Assembly: GCA_001970855.1 (NCBI GenBank)
Contig: LSSN01002313.1
Location: 1-30,475, forward strand
Reading direction: 5' to 3'
Origin: Smittium culicis
Taxonomy: Eukaryota > Kickxellomycota > Harpellomycetes > Harpellales > Legeriomycetaceae
DNA: 30,475 bases
Position numbers and translations under genes: made by a program. Positions 13,046 through 24,411 of this stretch are shown here, piece after piece (position 1 is the stretch's first letter; each line of letters starts with the position of its first letter). A model generated the notes under the pieces. It saw only the letters and a list, made by a program, of their open reading frames with translations, ran no database searches and was not told the origin of the DNA.

Positions 13046-13302
13046 ATTAATATTAATATTAATATTAATAGGAATAAGAATAAGAATAAGAATAAGAATA
13101 AGAATAAGAATAAGAATAAGAATAAGAATAAGAATAAGAATAAGAATAAGAATAAGAATAAGAATAAGAATAAGAATAAGAATAAGAATAAGAATAAGAA
13201 TAAGAATAAGAATAAGAATAAGAATAAGAATAAGAATAAGAATAAGAATAAGAATAAGAATAAGAATAAGAATAAGAATAAGAATAAGAATAAGAATAAG
13301 AG
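13046..13302 (+). repeat. Compound hexanucleotide microsatellite (ATTAAT)n-(GAATAA)n
   Basis: About four units of ATTAAT (13046-13070) run straight into about 38 perfect units of GAATAA (13072-13301), with no interruption seen. The 97-residue minus-strand frame across it is only Leu-Ile repeats and is not a gene. The perfection suggests recent expansion. The unit is not a TTAGGG-type telomere repeat. Confidence 0.95.
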
Positions 13303-16300
13303 CTATATTTAATCGATTCAAAAAATATCTAAAGTTCAGAAATCTATAAATTTATATAGAATAAGGTTCTGAATATATAGATCAAATAATAATAGTACTG
13401 AAAATAAGTGAAGAAATAATAATTAGCATTTAAATTATATTTAGCCAGTTTGAATTCGATAAAAATTCTGCTTCGGTACAAGTACATTGAATATTTTCCA
13501 ATAAATTGAGAGATGACTCATATTTCACTGTAAAAAACCTTTAAAATTATTTAATATCAGATCAAAAACTATATTCTTATAATAATATTTTTGTCTATGT
13601 CAATACTTATTTTATAGTAATTATGAGACAAAAATAAATGCAATTATATATTATAATCAAATGAGTTTATATTAAATCAGGATTTGAAAAAATTTTATAC
13701 TTAAAATTCGAATTCGCCGTAATATTAAACTACATAACTTGATAAAAACGTAATAAAAACATTATCTAAGCTTTAAAAAAAAATATATGTGCTTTTTTCT
13801 ATGTTATGAGATTTTTGAATAAGAAATTTACTCATGATTAGTGCTATGTTATATAAAATTTTTATAATTTCGATCAAAAAAATAGATTTCTGGATCTAAA
13901 CTCCAAAGCTAATGCTTTTTAATCTTAAGATGTAGTTATTCTTATAAGTTATAAATTAATAATTCTATTTATTAATAATAATAAAATAGAAATTGTTAAA
14001 ATAATCACTAGTTTGAATCAATAAAAAATAATTTTCACGATTTTAATATTATAAATAGCCGATTCAAAATATAATCAGAAAAATTAAATATTATTAATTA
14101 TTCTTTTGATCTATTAAAGAACTGATTTCAAAGTATTGAAACAATGACCTAGTAGATAATAGAGATATATAAATTAAGCATTATAAAAAAATGGCAAATA
14201 TTTCATTTCAAAGTTAATTAATTATAATAAAATATCTAATGTTTGTATTTTAACTTTTGAATTAATTATATTACAAGTATCAAATTTTAACTCTTTCAGG
14301 GACAATATATTAAAAGTGAAAACTTTCTAAAATTTGCTTTAATGTTCAAAGCATATAAAAATGATCTAAAAAAATTAATTATATTTTTTAAATCATCATA
14401 ATTATTCGTCGGATATTATTTTCTATTTTTGAATTAAACTTTTAAAGAATTCGATCTAAACTGCTCGGTTAAAGTACTAAAATAATGGATAAAATAAAAA
14501 AGTAATATTTTTGGGCTTTGAAATTCAGAATTAAAAAATGAATAAGAGAAATAAAATATTTAACCAGAAAATTTTCTGGGTAAAACCGGACCTAAAATTA
14601 ATAAGCTATATGACTATTCATTTGAAAAAAATTGATAAATATACAAAAATTAGAATATAAATTAAAATAAAATCTAAAAAATACATATAATTATCATCAC
14701 TATATTTTAAAACAAAATTAAATAACACTTTGACTATTTTTATGTAATGTCCTGTCCATATTCATCTATTTTCCACAATTTTCATTCATCGAAATAAAAA
14801 TAAATTTCAAGACTTGATAGAAAATATAACAATAAATTTGCTGTTTTTATTACACTTTATAAACCATTCTAAATTTAGGCCCTTAATTGCTCAAATTAAT
14901 ACCTTTTAAAGTAACTAACATTTTCTAGTAACAATAATAGTATTAATATATAAAAAATCAACAAAATTATTTTGTACTCTTATTTTTTGGACTGTTATAC
15001 GATATGACGATTTTTTGACCTTTTAATGTCGAAATTTATATTTTTTTTAGTTTTTAACGCAAGAAAAAAATTTTTTACATGATATTATAATTTCGTTTAC
15101 TTGATAATGCTAAGATTTTTTCATATTCTATTTTTTAATCTAAAATTTCCTTCATTAAAAAGCTAATAGTTTAATAAAAAATCAAAAATTATTGTCTTGA
15201 GATTTGATTTTTATATTTATATTTCTGAAAATTTTTTAAATTAGGGCGAGTGATATTAAGTTTTTATAGTCCCAAATAGTAGTATTAAATGTTATCTTTG
15301 TAAGATTATTAAAATATTAGTTTTATTTTAAAGAGGGGTAGTATTAAAAGTACAAGCCTTACATCAATTAAAAAATTGAAAATAATTATTAATTTAATTG
15401 ATTTTAGTAATTGAAACTATCTAGATATATTTAATTCCATAAATATTGTTTTAAATAAATAATACTATCACGAGTTAATCGTATTTCAAAAATAATTTTA
15501 AAACTTAAAAACTCGTGAAAACAATCGAAGAATAAAATAAATAGCTCTTGTGAAGTTTAAATGAAGTAAAATTACACTTTTTTTTATGCATTTACATGTT
15601 ATATTCTTTATAAAATACTTATTACTGTTGGTCATTGAATGAAAATTTTTGTAAATGAGATGTTTTTAATTAAAAATATTAGAACCCAAGTTTCTAGGAA
15701 TCTTGGTATCTCGTCTCGTTAAATTTTAGTATAGTGAATGAATATTCATATATTACATTTATTAGCTTTTAAAAAACATATATTTGCAGTTAGTCAGTAT
15801 AACTAATCAAAAAAGCAAGCGTCCGTTTTAAACCTATTTTTTCTAAATAAAATTATGATTATATGCCTAAATTTAAACATTATTTTTTACACTGTGATAA
15901 TGTTAGTTTTAGGTCTGGTTGAGGCTGATAAAGGCCCTCCTCATATAATTTTATGCATATTTAATCATTTTCCATATTATTTTATAATACTTAAATAAAA
16001 TTTATATAATAATTAAATTAATAATATTTATTTTATTATAGATAGCATTGGCTTATTTTTTTCTTGATATAAATATTTTTGGAAATTTAATGGTTTAAAA
16101 AAGCAATTCACAATAGAAACTGATTATCATAATCAAAATAATTTAAACGTGTTTATAAAGTTAAAGGCTTTTGATAGTAAAAATTATTGAAAATACTCTA
16201 TTATTTATAATAAAAGATAATAAAGGTCGCTAAAATTATTAAATCAAATTTAACATAAATTAAATTTTTTTATTTTTATATTATGATGAAAACTGCAACA

Positions 16301-16975
16301 TATTTTGATAATATATATGATATATAATTATATATATTCAATTTTATGCATTAAAATATTTTTTTTAGTTGAATAATTATTAAAGATTTGATATATTTTT
16401 ATACTGAAGTTTATTTAATAGTGCAGAAAATAAAGAAAAAAATTGTCTTAATTTTATAATAATCTTTATCAACCATGAAATTCAGAATATATAATTTAAT
16501 AATATTATATTGTATATTGTTATGTTTAATATTTAAATCTTATTTATTTTATTACAGTTTTTAAATTTTTTCATTTAGATCATATTAGAAAAATGAATAT
16601 TTAATCAAATCGATTCAATTAAAAATTTTTTTACGGATAAATAAAATAAAATTTAAACTATGATTGAAAAGATTGATTTTTTTTTTGCTAGTATTTAAAA
16701 AATTCCATGAAATTTATCTATCTTTGGAGATTTTCTTTTAAAATTTTTTAGATATACCATTATTGTTTATGTGATAATTATTTTTATCTCAATCTTCAAA
16801 CGGAGATTATATGAAAATAAAAAGCGAAAGAAAGGATAAATATATTTTAATTTAAATAAATTAAAAAATTTTATTATATGTATTATTGTAAAAAGTATGA
16901 ATTAAATTAATCAAATCATCAAATGTTATACTATAAACTCATTTTAAAATATATAATATTAGCCAAATTTTCTTA

Positions 16976-17053
16976 TCGAATAAATTATGTCATTTTAATA
17001 TTATAGTAAACTAATTTATTCGACAATTATTTATTTTCAATATTAAAATGGCA
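16976..17053. repeat. Two overlapping inverted repeats
   Basis: TCGAATAAATTA (16976-16987) is the reverse complement of TAATTTATTCGA (17012-17023). Interleaved with it, TGTCATTTTAATATT (16988-17002) matches the reverse complement of AATATTAAAATGGCA (17039-17053) at 14 of 15 bases. The two stems cannot form fully at the same time. Confidence 0.55.
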
Positions 17054-18408
17054 TTTAAATTATCGGATTTCTAATTTATGTAATTATAAAAAATTTAAAT
17101 AAATTACATTTTTAGAATTATTTATACTATTTATTTTTAAAAAAATTCACCGTTTTTAAAAGTAAAAAGCTAAATAATTTTATTTAATTACTAAAAAAAT
17201 GAAGATTAAAATAAAGTCAAATCCAGTTAATAAAGGTCGAAAATGGCTATTATATTTATTTTATTTATCTTTTTATAGCATAAAAAATTTCGATTCTTTG
17301 TTTTAAACGATTATAGCATATGATAATAAATCCAATACAGTAGAAAAAATAGAAAATTAAATTTTTATCATCATTAAATAATGTTATAAATATTTTGCTA
17401 GAGACTTGATTGTTAATTAAAAAAATTTTTTTCGCATAAAAATTAAGAAATTTTTGAAATACGGTTTTTTATAATAAAATATAAACTACAAAGAGGTTAT
17501 TGGATTTTTGATTTTTTTTTAATTATTTAATTAAATTTATATTAAATCGAAGATTTTAATCCTAATAAAATATATTTTCAAGCACTAAATAATCACTCTA
17601 AATATATAGCTCATTTAATCCATAAATTTTAGATATAATTCGATTATTCGTTATAATATTAGGCTATAAAATATTTTTATTTAAATTCATACGCTTTTTA
17701 TGTCGCTTCTCCCTATTATATTTATATTATTACTAATTTCATGAAAATTTATTTACTTTTGAAATAATGCCATTTTTGAAACATTTTATATCTATCATAT
17801 TTTTTTACATAATTTTTATTATAACTACAAATATTCCCTAATACATTTAAACTTATTGATTTTTAATTTGAAAAATAGATGCATTGATTTTATACAAAAT
17901 TATGTTTTTTTCTTTTCTATAAAAATTATGAACTTTTAATGTTCATTAAAGCAGATCCAATTCGAAAAGAATTGACATTAAGCCATTATAAACCAATATA
18001 GTTGAATATTTGTTATTTTCTTGTGTAATTTAAAGATATTTTTAAGCGTTTATATGAGTTACTGATTTAATTAAGCCGAAAAAAATTTTTTAATTAGGTG
18101 GAACGTAATCAAAAACTAAAATATAATGTTTTAAATAAAAAATAGATAATAGATTCTTTTAAGAAAGATTTATAGGGTATAAACATTCTTCTTAATAAAA
18201 GTTCATTTTCAAAATGAGGTATAGCCATCGCTTTAAATAAATTAGAGTGCTTATCCGCTTTTTCTTGTTATAATTTCTCAAAAAAAAATCTTGTTTAAAA
18301 GCATAATGAATAAGTTTCGAGTTATAGTATATGCCTGCTTATTAATATGATATAATTATCTAATGAATATTGCTTAAATTTGATAAAATAGAAATTAGTT
18401 TATACTGC

Positions 18409-18462
18409 TATTGAAAAAAGATAATAATAATTAACTTATAAATTAGCTGTTATCTTTCAATA
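18409..18462. repeat. Bulged 13-bp inverted repeat
   Basis: TATTGAAA, a 3-A bulge, then GATAA (18409-18424) pair with TTATC-TTTCAATA (18450-18462) across a 25-nt loop. It is mostly A/T, so chance is a serious alternative. Confidence 0.4.
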
Positions 18463-20268
18463 AATAAAATCACACATAGATTATTAAGTGTAAATTATTA
18501 TATCAAACTAGCTATTAGCTAATAAATATAAAGATTATAAATTTTATACATGTTTCATGGATGAAATTTTTTTATCCACAATTAGCTTTTTGGAATATCC
18601 ATATATAAATTATTTCAATTTTACTTAATATTGAGGTAATTAAATTTATGATAGATATTAAATGATTTCGCTTTTTTTTCTTATTTATTAATAATATAAA
18701 ATATATCAAGCAAAAGATGATAGCATATTTAAAAATTTTTAAAAATTTAAATATACTTGACATGTCAACAAGGAAAATGATTTCGTTAAAAAAACCCCAA
18801 AACTAATAAAAATTCTAATAAATCTGATAAATGTAATTTTTTATAAAAAAATTTAAATCTAAAATATAATTGAAAATTTTCTAAAGTCGAGTTGATCAAG
18901 TTATGAAAAATTCGCTTGAGAAAAAGAATGAATTAATTCTTAGTAATTTCTCAACAACATATCGAATTATGAATATTTAGATGATATTAGATTATTATTA
19001 TTGCTTTCCAAAAAAAAGTCATATTTAGTTCAGTATATTAATAAAATAATCTAAAAATTTGACAGGAATTAGTAAAGCTAGTTAAAGGATGTATTAATTT
19101 AAATCTAAAAATTTATAATTTCAGTGAATTCATTCCAAACAAAAATTTTAATTTATAGAAATTCCTGTTCATTTCTGCATTAAAATACTAACTCTTATTG
19201 ATATGTAAATAATAAATTTCTCTAACTAATATAATAAATAAATTCTTGATTTGTGATTTTTTTTATTCAGTTAAACTAATACCATTTTAAATTTATCAAA
19301 TATAAGCGCTTTGCTGTATGAAGATCCTAAGATTCAATCGAATAACTAAAAATCCATTGTTTAAAACATTTTGTCGTGCTGATATTAATCGCTATATAGT
19401 ATTAAATATTGTATTGGCATATTATACTACACGAATTTTAGTTATAAATCCAAGATTTCTTTAAAATTATTATTCAAAAAATAGTTTCTATTAGTAAAGA
19501 TTTAGATTTCCTTAGTTATACCGCATCTCATCGCTTTTTTCTATCTTAAACTTATTTTATTCACAAGATTGATATGGACTATAAAGATGAATAACAAATA
19601 AAGCTCCTTGTAATTATAGAGAAATTAATGAATTTCACTCTATTATTTATAAATTTCCATATCTATCTAGCCTATTACACAAATAGGCCTCATATATGCG
19701 CAATTCTTGAAAAAGAAATAGTTTTATAGAAATTAAATTACAGATTATAAAATTTTACATTGCATTAATACCAAAAAAAATGCCAAAATGTTTTAGTAAA
19801 ATAAATAAACATAAAAAAAAAAGTAAAATTTTATCAAACAAACAAGTTTAATCATTTTTAAAGTTTCAGTTAATACTATCATGCTGGAAATAAGAGCTCT
19901 CTTGTTTATACATTTCCTGTCCAACTCTCATTAAAAAAATTAGATTTATGATTCGATTATGACTTAAATGCAAGTTTATTATTTGCCGTTTTTTTAAAAT
20001 AAACCAAAAATTCTCTTAGCCTCGAAATTAAAGTATTTTAATTGAGCGCAGTTGGCTATATTTGAAGATCAAAAATAGTGTATCTCCAGTGAAAGGGTTG
20101 AGAATCACACAAAAACATCCTTACATTCGTTAATTTTAATATTCTTGTTTTATTTATTTTTATCAATAAAATTCTAAAGATTCATTTCGTGTTTTAATAA
20201 TATCTTATAAATAGCCAGATTTTCAAGTGGGTTTTAAAAGGGTAAAAATAAAAAGGAGCTATTTTCAA

Positions 20269-20290
20269 TAGTAATGAGTCTTCATTACTA
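20269..20290. repeat. 9-bp hairpin upstream of the auxilin gene
   Basis: TAGTAATGA and TCATTACTA flank a 4-nt loop, about 225 nt before the auxilin start codon. It could be part of the promoter region. No known factor site is recognised. Confidence 0.4.
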
Positions 20291-20513
20291 GAAAAAATAA
20301 AATATTTAAGGGCTATTTAAAGTAGACCTTGAAAATATACATAAACCAAAAAAATAGTTAAAATTCTAATAAAAAAAATAAGTATTAATAAATATTGACA
20401 GAAAATGAAAAAAAAACAATTAAAAAGATTAAAATGCGAAAAATTTTCTTTATTCCTTCAAGATATTATATTTTTTAATTTTTATAACTCATTTCAATAT
20501 CCACTTAAGCATA

Positions 20514-23500
20514 ATGAATAAAGAAGAAATCTTCGAAAACGACGAGTATCTTATATTCAGTAAAGGGTCACTGAAAAAAAAACCTACTGGTAATAAATTA
20601 CATACAAATATGTCAAAATTAGAGTTCAATAAAATAAAAAAATCAACCGAAAATGTTGATTTAGCTACTTATTATGAAGACATCAGCAACGATGGTATTG
20701 TTAATTTTTCAAGCGACGATGAAACTAAAAAAGTCACCAAAAAAAGCTATATTCAACCAAAATCAATCAGTATACCTGAAAAAAAAGACTTCATATACGA
20801 TAGTTTGAATCCAGAATCTAATATCGCGAAATATGCAGTTTTAAAAAAAGCGTATGATCTTGGGCAAGATATGGAATTTGGAATTAAGAGAGTGCTCGCT
20901 AAAGATCAGCAATATTACTCAGATAAAACCAACATTGATTACTTCAAAAAAGTAATAAATAGATCAATTAATACCGAATACTCCCCTTCAGTTAATGCAG
21001 ATAGCGAATATAGTAGATTAAAAACCTCTCCAGATTCACAAAAATATATAGAAAAAGGCGTTATAGACATACCTGAAGTAGAATTTGCAACAAAATATAG
21101 TAATGACTTCTGCAATAAATCTGAAAATATAGATCTGAATTTTAAAAAATATACTATATCGATATTATCTCCTCCCAAAGTCAAGGTTTCTTCAGAATGC
21201 CATCAAAAGATAATAATAGAAAACCAAAAAAAAAGTGGTTCTGACATATACCAACAAAATTTAAACTTCAAAGATCCTAGATTGATGCAGAAAAAAAATA
21301 TCTCAAGTAATTCTAGCGAAACCGATAGCAGTTCTGACAATGTAATTAATAAACCTTTAATAGTTAGACAAAAAATTTTTTTTGAATTATAATTATTTAT
21401 AAAATGCATAAGATACAATAACGAGAGTGATATTATATACATTTTTATAGAAGCCTCTGATTTATTTAAGGAAAAACAAAGAAATGTCCAAAGATACTAA
21501 AAACTCTAGTATGAACCCAAAAGATGATGAATTTAATGTTATCGGACAGAAATCGAATAATATTAAAGAACAAAAGTCAAAAAAGTCGAAAAATTCGAAA
21601 AAAAGGGATAAAACCAATTACAAAAAAGAAAATTCCAAGCGATTTGATGAATTAAGAAACGTAAGTAGTTATAATAGGCCATCTAATTCTGAGACTATAG
21701 ATAAAAAAACCTTAAAGCAATATAAAAAAGCCATAAAGTTCAATAAAAAAAGCAATATCAGCACAAAAGACAGCGATGAAGATAAAGATACCGATAGTAA
21801 TTCAGACGAATTTAGAAAATATATTCGGTTTAAAAATTCTCATAAATACAAGAATATCAGATCAATACGCAAAAAAGAGAAAAAAATAAAGAAGGATACA
21901 AGGAGCAGTAAAAATTATTCTGGCCTTGAAACCCTTACAATTAAAGTCCCAAATGATCAAAATTCAGAATTAAAAAATAAAATAATATCAGAGAGTTTAC
22001 CGAAACTTATACCAAACCTCGATAAATTTAAGCTAGAAAAAAAATCCGAAAAATTTTCAGCAAGACTATTAACTTCTGAAAAATTACAACCCAATTTAAA
22101 AGATGCTGCGATAGTACAAGTAATGCAAATAGGATATTCTTACGATGATTCGATCAAAGCTCTAAGCAGTGTAAATTATGACGTTTCACTTGCTCTTAAG
22201 ATACTACTAGAAAAAGAAAGAAATAGTTATGAAATGAAAAACAGTCACATAAGCAAAATAGCGAGACTAGAGAATGATGTGTCGTTAATTTCAGAATACA
22301 TATATAATGAGGAAAACTTCAATCCGAATGAATATGACTCGATATACACGTCAAGTAGCAGTTCAAACGAAGAAATTCCGGGGAAAAAGTTACTATCGGA
22401 GTACGTTAATAATTATAAACAGGAAAAGAATGCAAAAACACGAAAAAGTTCAAAAGGCAGCGATTTATACAAAAATAATGGACTGAAAAAGATTTTTAAA
22501 ATTAAAAGCCCCATATTTAAAAAAAGCAACAAAAATAAATTAGAAAATACCGCGGCAGAAATAAATGAATCAATTCCTGGGTCAAAAAAAGAAAAGCCAC
22601 CAAAATTCAGAAAAGATCAAAAGGATTGTATTAAGGAGTCAAAATCAGAAAATAAAAATAAATGGTTTAAATCAAAGCGTAAAGAAAGTGTAGAAATCTT
22701 AAATTCTGACCAAAGCTCCAGAGAGATGGAGAACCTTGGTAAGTACAAGTCAAGGCTTAAAAAGATAATCAAAGGCCAGAATATCATAAATATTAACAAT
22801 CCAAATAGTTATGGATTGTGCAGCTTGTGTATTATAAACACAACGGATTATTCTAGCAGTGTTGAGTCGTCTGAATGCGAGAGTTCTGGTCATAGTACTT
22901 TTTTAAAATTTCCCCATAAGAAAAAGTTACAAAGTAAAAAAATAAATAGTTTGTTAACTGAAAAAAAATCATATAATAAATGCTTTTACTGTAACTGTGG
23001 ATTAGCCATAGAAAATCAAATGCCAAACATAAAAAAAAGCGAAAATCGAAAAATCGAAAATCAAAAAATTAGAATAAGCAAAGCTGAAATAAAAGTTCAG
23101 CAATTCCCAAAAATTGAAAACAATAGTTCTAGTACAACAGACTTGCCAAAAATACCAGAAATACATTCATCACTAATTTTGGCCGCATCAGATAAAAAAA
23201 ACAATGCCAGTATTCACATGAGATTAAATCAGCCAGGAGTAGCTTTAGATTATTACAAGGAATCAATTAAAGTTTTAGAAACTTGCCCAAATCACCCATA
23301 TTTAGCACTTCTAAAATATAATATATCAAGTCTCTATATTAAAGTAGAAGACTATGAAAAAGCTTCTAGCTGCTTAAAAGACTCGATATCAATATCAAAA
23401 ATTTATTTGGGATATGGAAAAATTATGCTCAATGTACCAACAGATGGAAAACTCGTAATGAGTCAAAGTAAAAACAACCATGATTCATATAAAGATTTCA

Positions 23501-24411
23501 GACATGACTTAGTTAATGGAAATCAAAGGGGATCATCGAATAACCATTTTATTGAGTCAATAAACCACGAATCAAAATATAGTAAAGGTAATTATTCATG
23601 CAGTAGTTCAAGAAGTAATAAGCTGACTTTTGACATCTCAGATATAGTAGTTGATGTAGTTGGTGTTTATAAAAAAAGCTGTATATTGAGAGGAAATGTA
23701 AACGAAAAGTTTCTATCTAATTATCTGGAAGCTATTTTCGATTACGAAAAGCTTCTTATAGAATTTCCTGAAGATGAGACTAAAAACTTGGCATTATTGG
23801 GCATTAGCAGATGTAAACAAAAAATAATCAATTCTAAAAAAAATCTACTCAAGTCTGGGGATGAGCCTCATGAAAAAAATAATAAAAATGAATTTTTTAA
23901 AGAAACTCAACTAGTAAAAATTGGGACAAAGAAAAAGAAAGACATTGAATATAGCACTCAAAGAAAAAATGAAGAAAGTGATCATTCTAATAATATTATT
24001 GAGCCTAGGTTATATAAAGATAAAAAAAAAGTTATCAACCTCAACGATATGACAAAATTTAAAAAGATTGAAATAGAAAAAAATTTAAAAAAACAAAAGG
24101 GTTTTGTTTTCTCCGGTAAAAGAGATTATGAAAGGATGTTTGAATCTTGGGTAGAAGAAAGCAATGGGGATATTATTCTACAATTATCGAATCTTTACAA
24201 AATCTGCCCTCTTGTAGAGAAACTTGAAATTCCGCAATACATAAACCCAATAAAATTGAAATATATATATATATCAACCATTAGATCCATTAAACCCGAT
24301 AATTTATCACCATCAATAAGCGAGTTCAAAATTGAACATTATAAAAAAATATTTATTACGCTTAATAAATCGTGGGTAACATACAAAAAAAAATTTTCTA
24401 ACAAAGGATAA
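20514..24411 (+). CDS. Auxilin/Swa2-like clathrin-uncoating co-chaperone (UBA-TPR-J), two exons
   Basis: Auxilins bring Hsp70 to clathrin-coated vesicles and stimulate it to strip the coat. The proposed exons are 20514-21341 and 21451-24411 (1262 aa). The start is the first in-frame ATG after TAA 20430-20432. Exon 1 is a low-complexity Ser/Lys/Asp region with no obvious clathrin-binding motif. A UBA domain lies at about 490-531 (VMQIGYSYDDSIKAL...NYDVSLALKILLE). TPRs lie at about 853-927 and, after a Ser-rich insert, about 1002-1068 (RGNVNEK...EAIFDYEKLL). The C-terminal J domain is at about 1177-1258, ending IFITLNKSW, as auxilin J domains do. UBA-TPR-J is the order of fungal Swa2. It is about twice the length of yeast Swa2 (about 670 aa) because of Lys/Ser/Asn-rich linkers. 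The J-domain HPD is KPD (1224-1226), which may weaken Hsp70 stimulation. If the intron is wrong, these are two adjacent genes: 292 aa, and 975 aa starting at 21484. Confidence 0.8.
21342..21450 (+). other. Proposed intron of the auxilin gene (109 nt)
   Basis: The donor is GTAATT at 21342; the acceptor TTTTATAG ends at 21450; an AATAAC branch-like motif lies about 30 nt before it. The frame of the second ORF is open exactly back to this acceptor, whose TAG is the in-frame stop. Only phase 0 stays open downstream, and GTAATT sits in phase 0. A second phase-0 donor, GTTAGA at 21363, would give 88 nt. Confidence 0.6.

Larger units (their letters stand above)
8623..20513. other. 11.9-kb AT-rich gene desert
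   Basis: Overwhelmingly A and T, with stops in all frames. The few 60-70-residue frames (10285-10076, 12261-12070 and 18763-18572, all minus) show no domain or coding character. Within it I can point only to the microsatellite at 13046-13302, the inverted repeats at 10212, 16976, 18409 and 20269, the C11 run at 10411, and a GC-richer patch at 11646-11765. Genes made of very short exons cannot be excluded by eye. Confidence 0.6.

Noticed and set aside
13028..13321. 97-aa Leu-Ile frame on the minus strand
   Set aside because: It is only the translation of the GAATAA microsatellite.
18572..18763. 63-aa minus-strand hydrophobic frame
   Set aside because: Poly-Lys and Ile-rich text expected from A/T runs; no support as a gene.
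20044..20110. tRNA-like A box (GAGCGCAGTTGG) and weak B box (GGTTGAGAATC)
   Set aside because: The acceptor and D stems do not pair and the T loop lacks TTCRA. At best a decayed Pol III relic.
22617..22799. 60-aa minus-strand frame within the auxilin gene
   Set aside because: Antisense shadow of a Lys/Ser-rich coding region.
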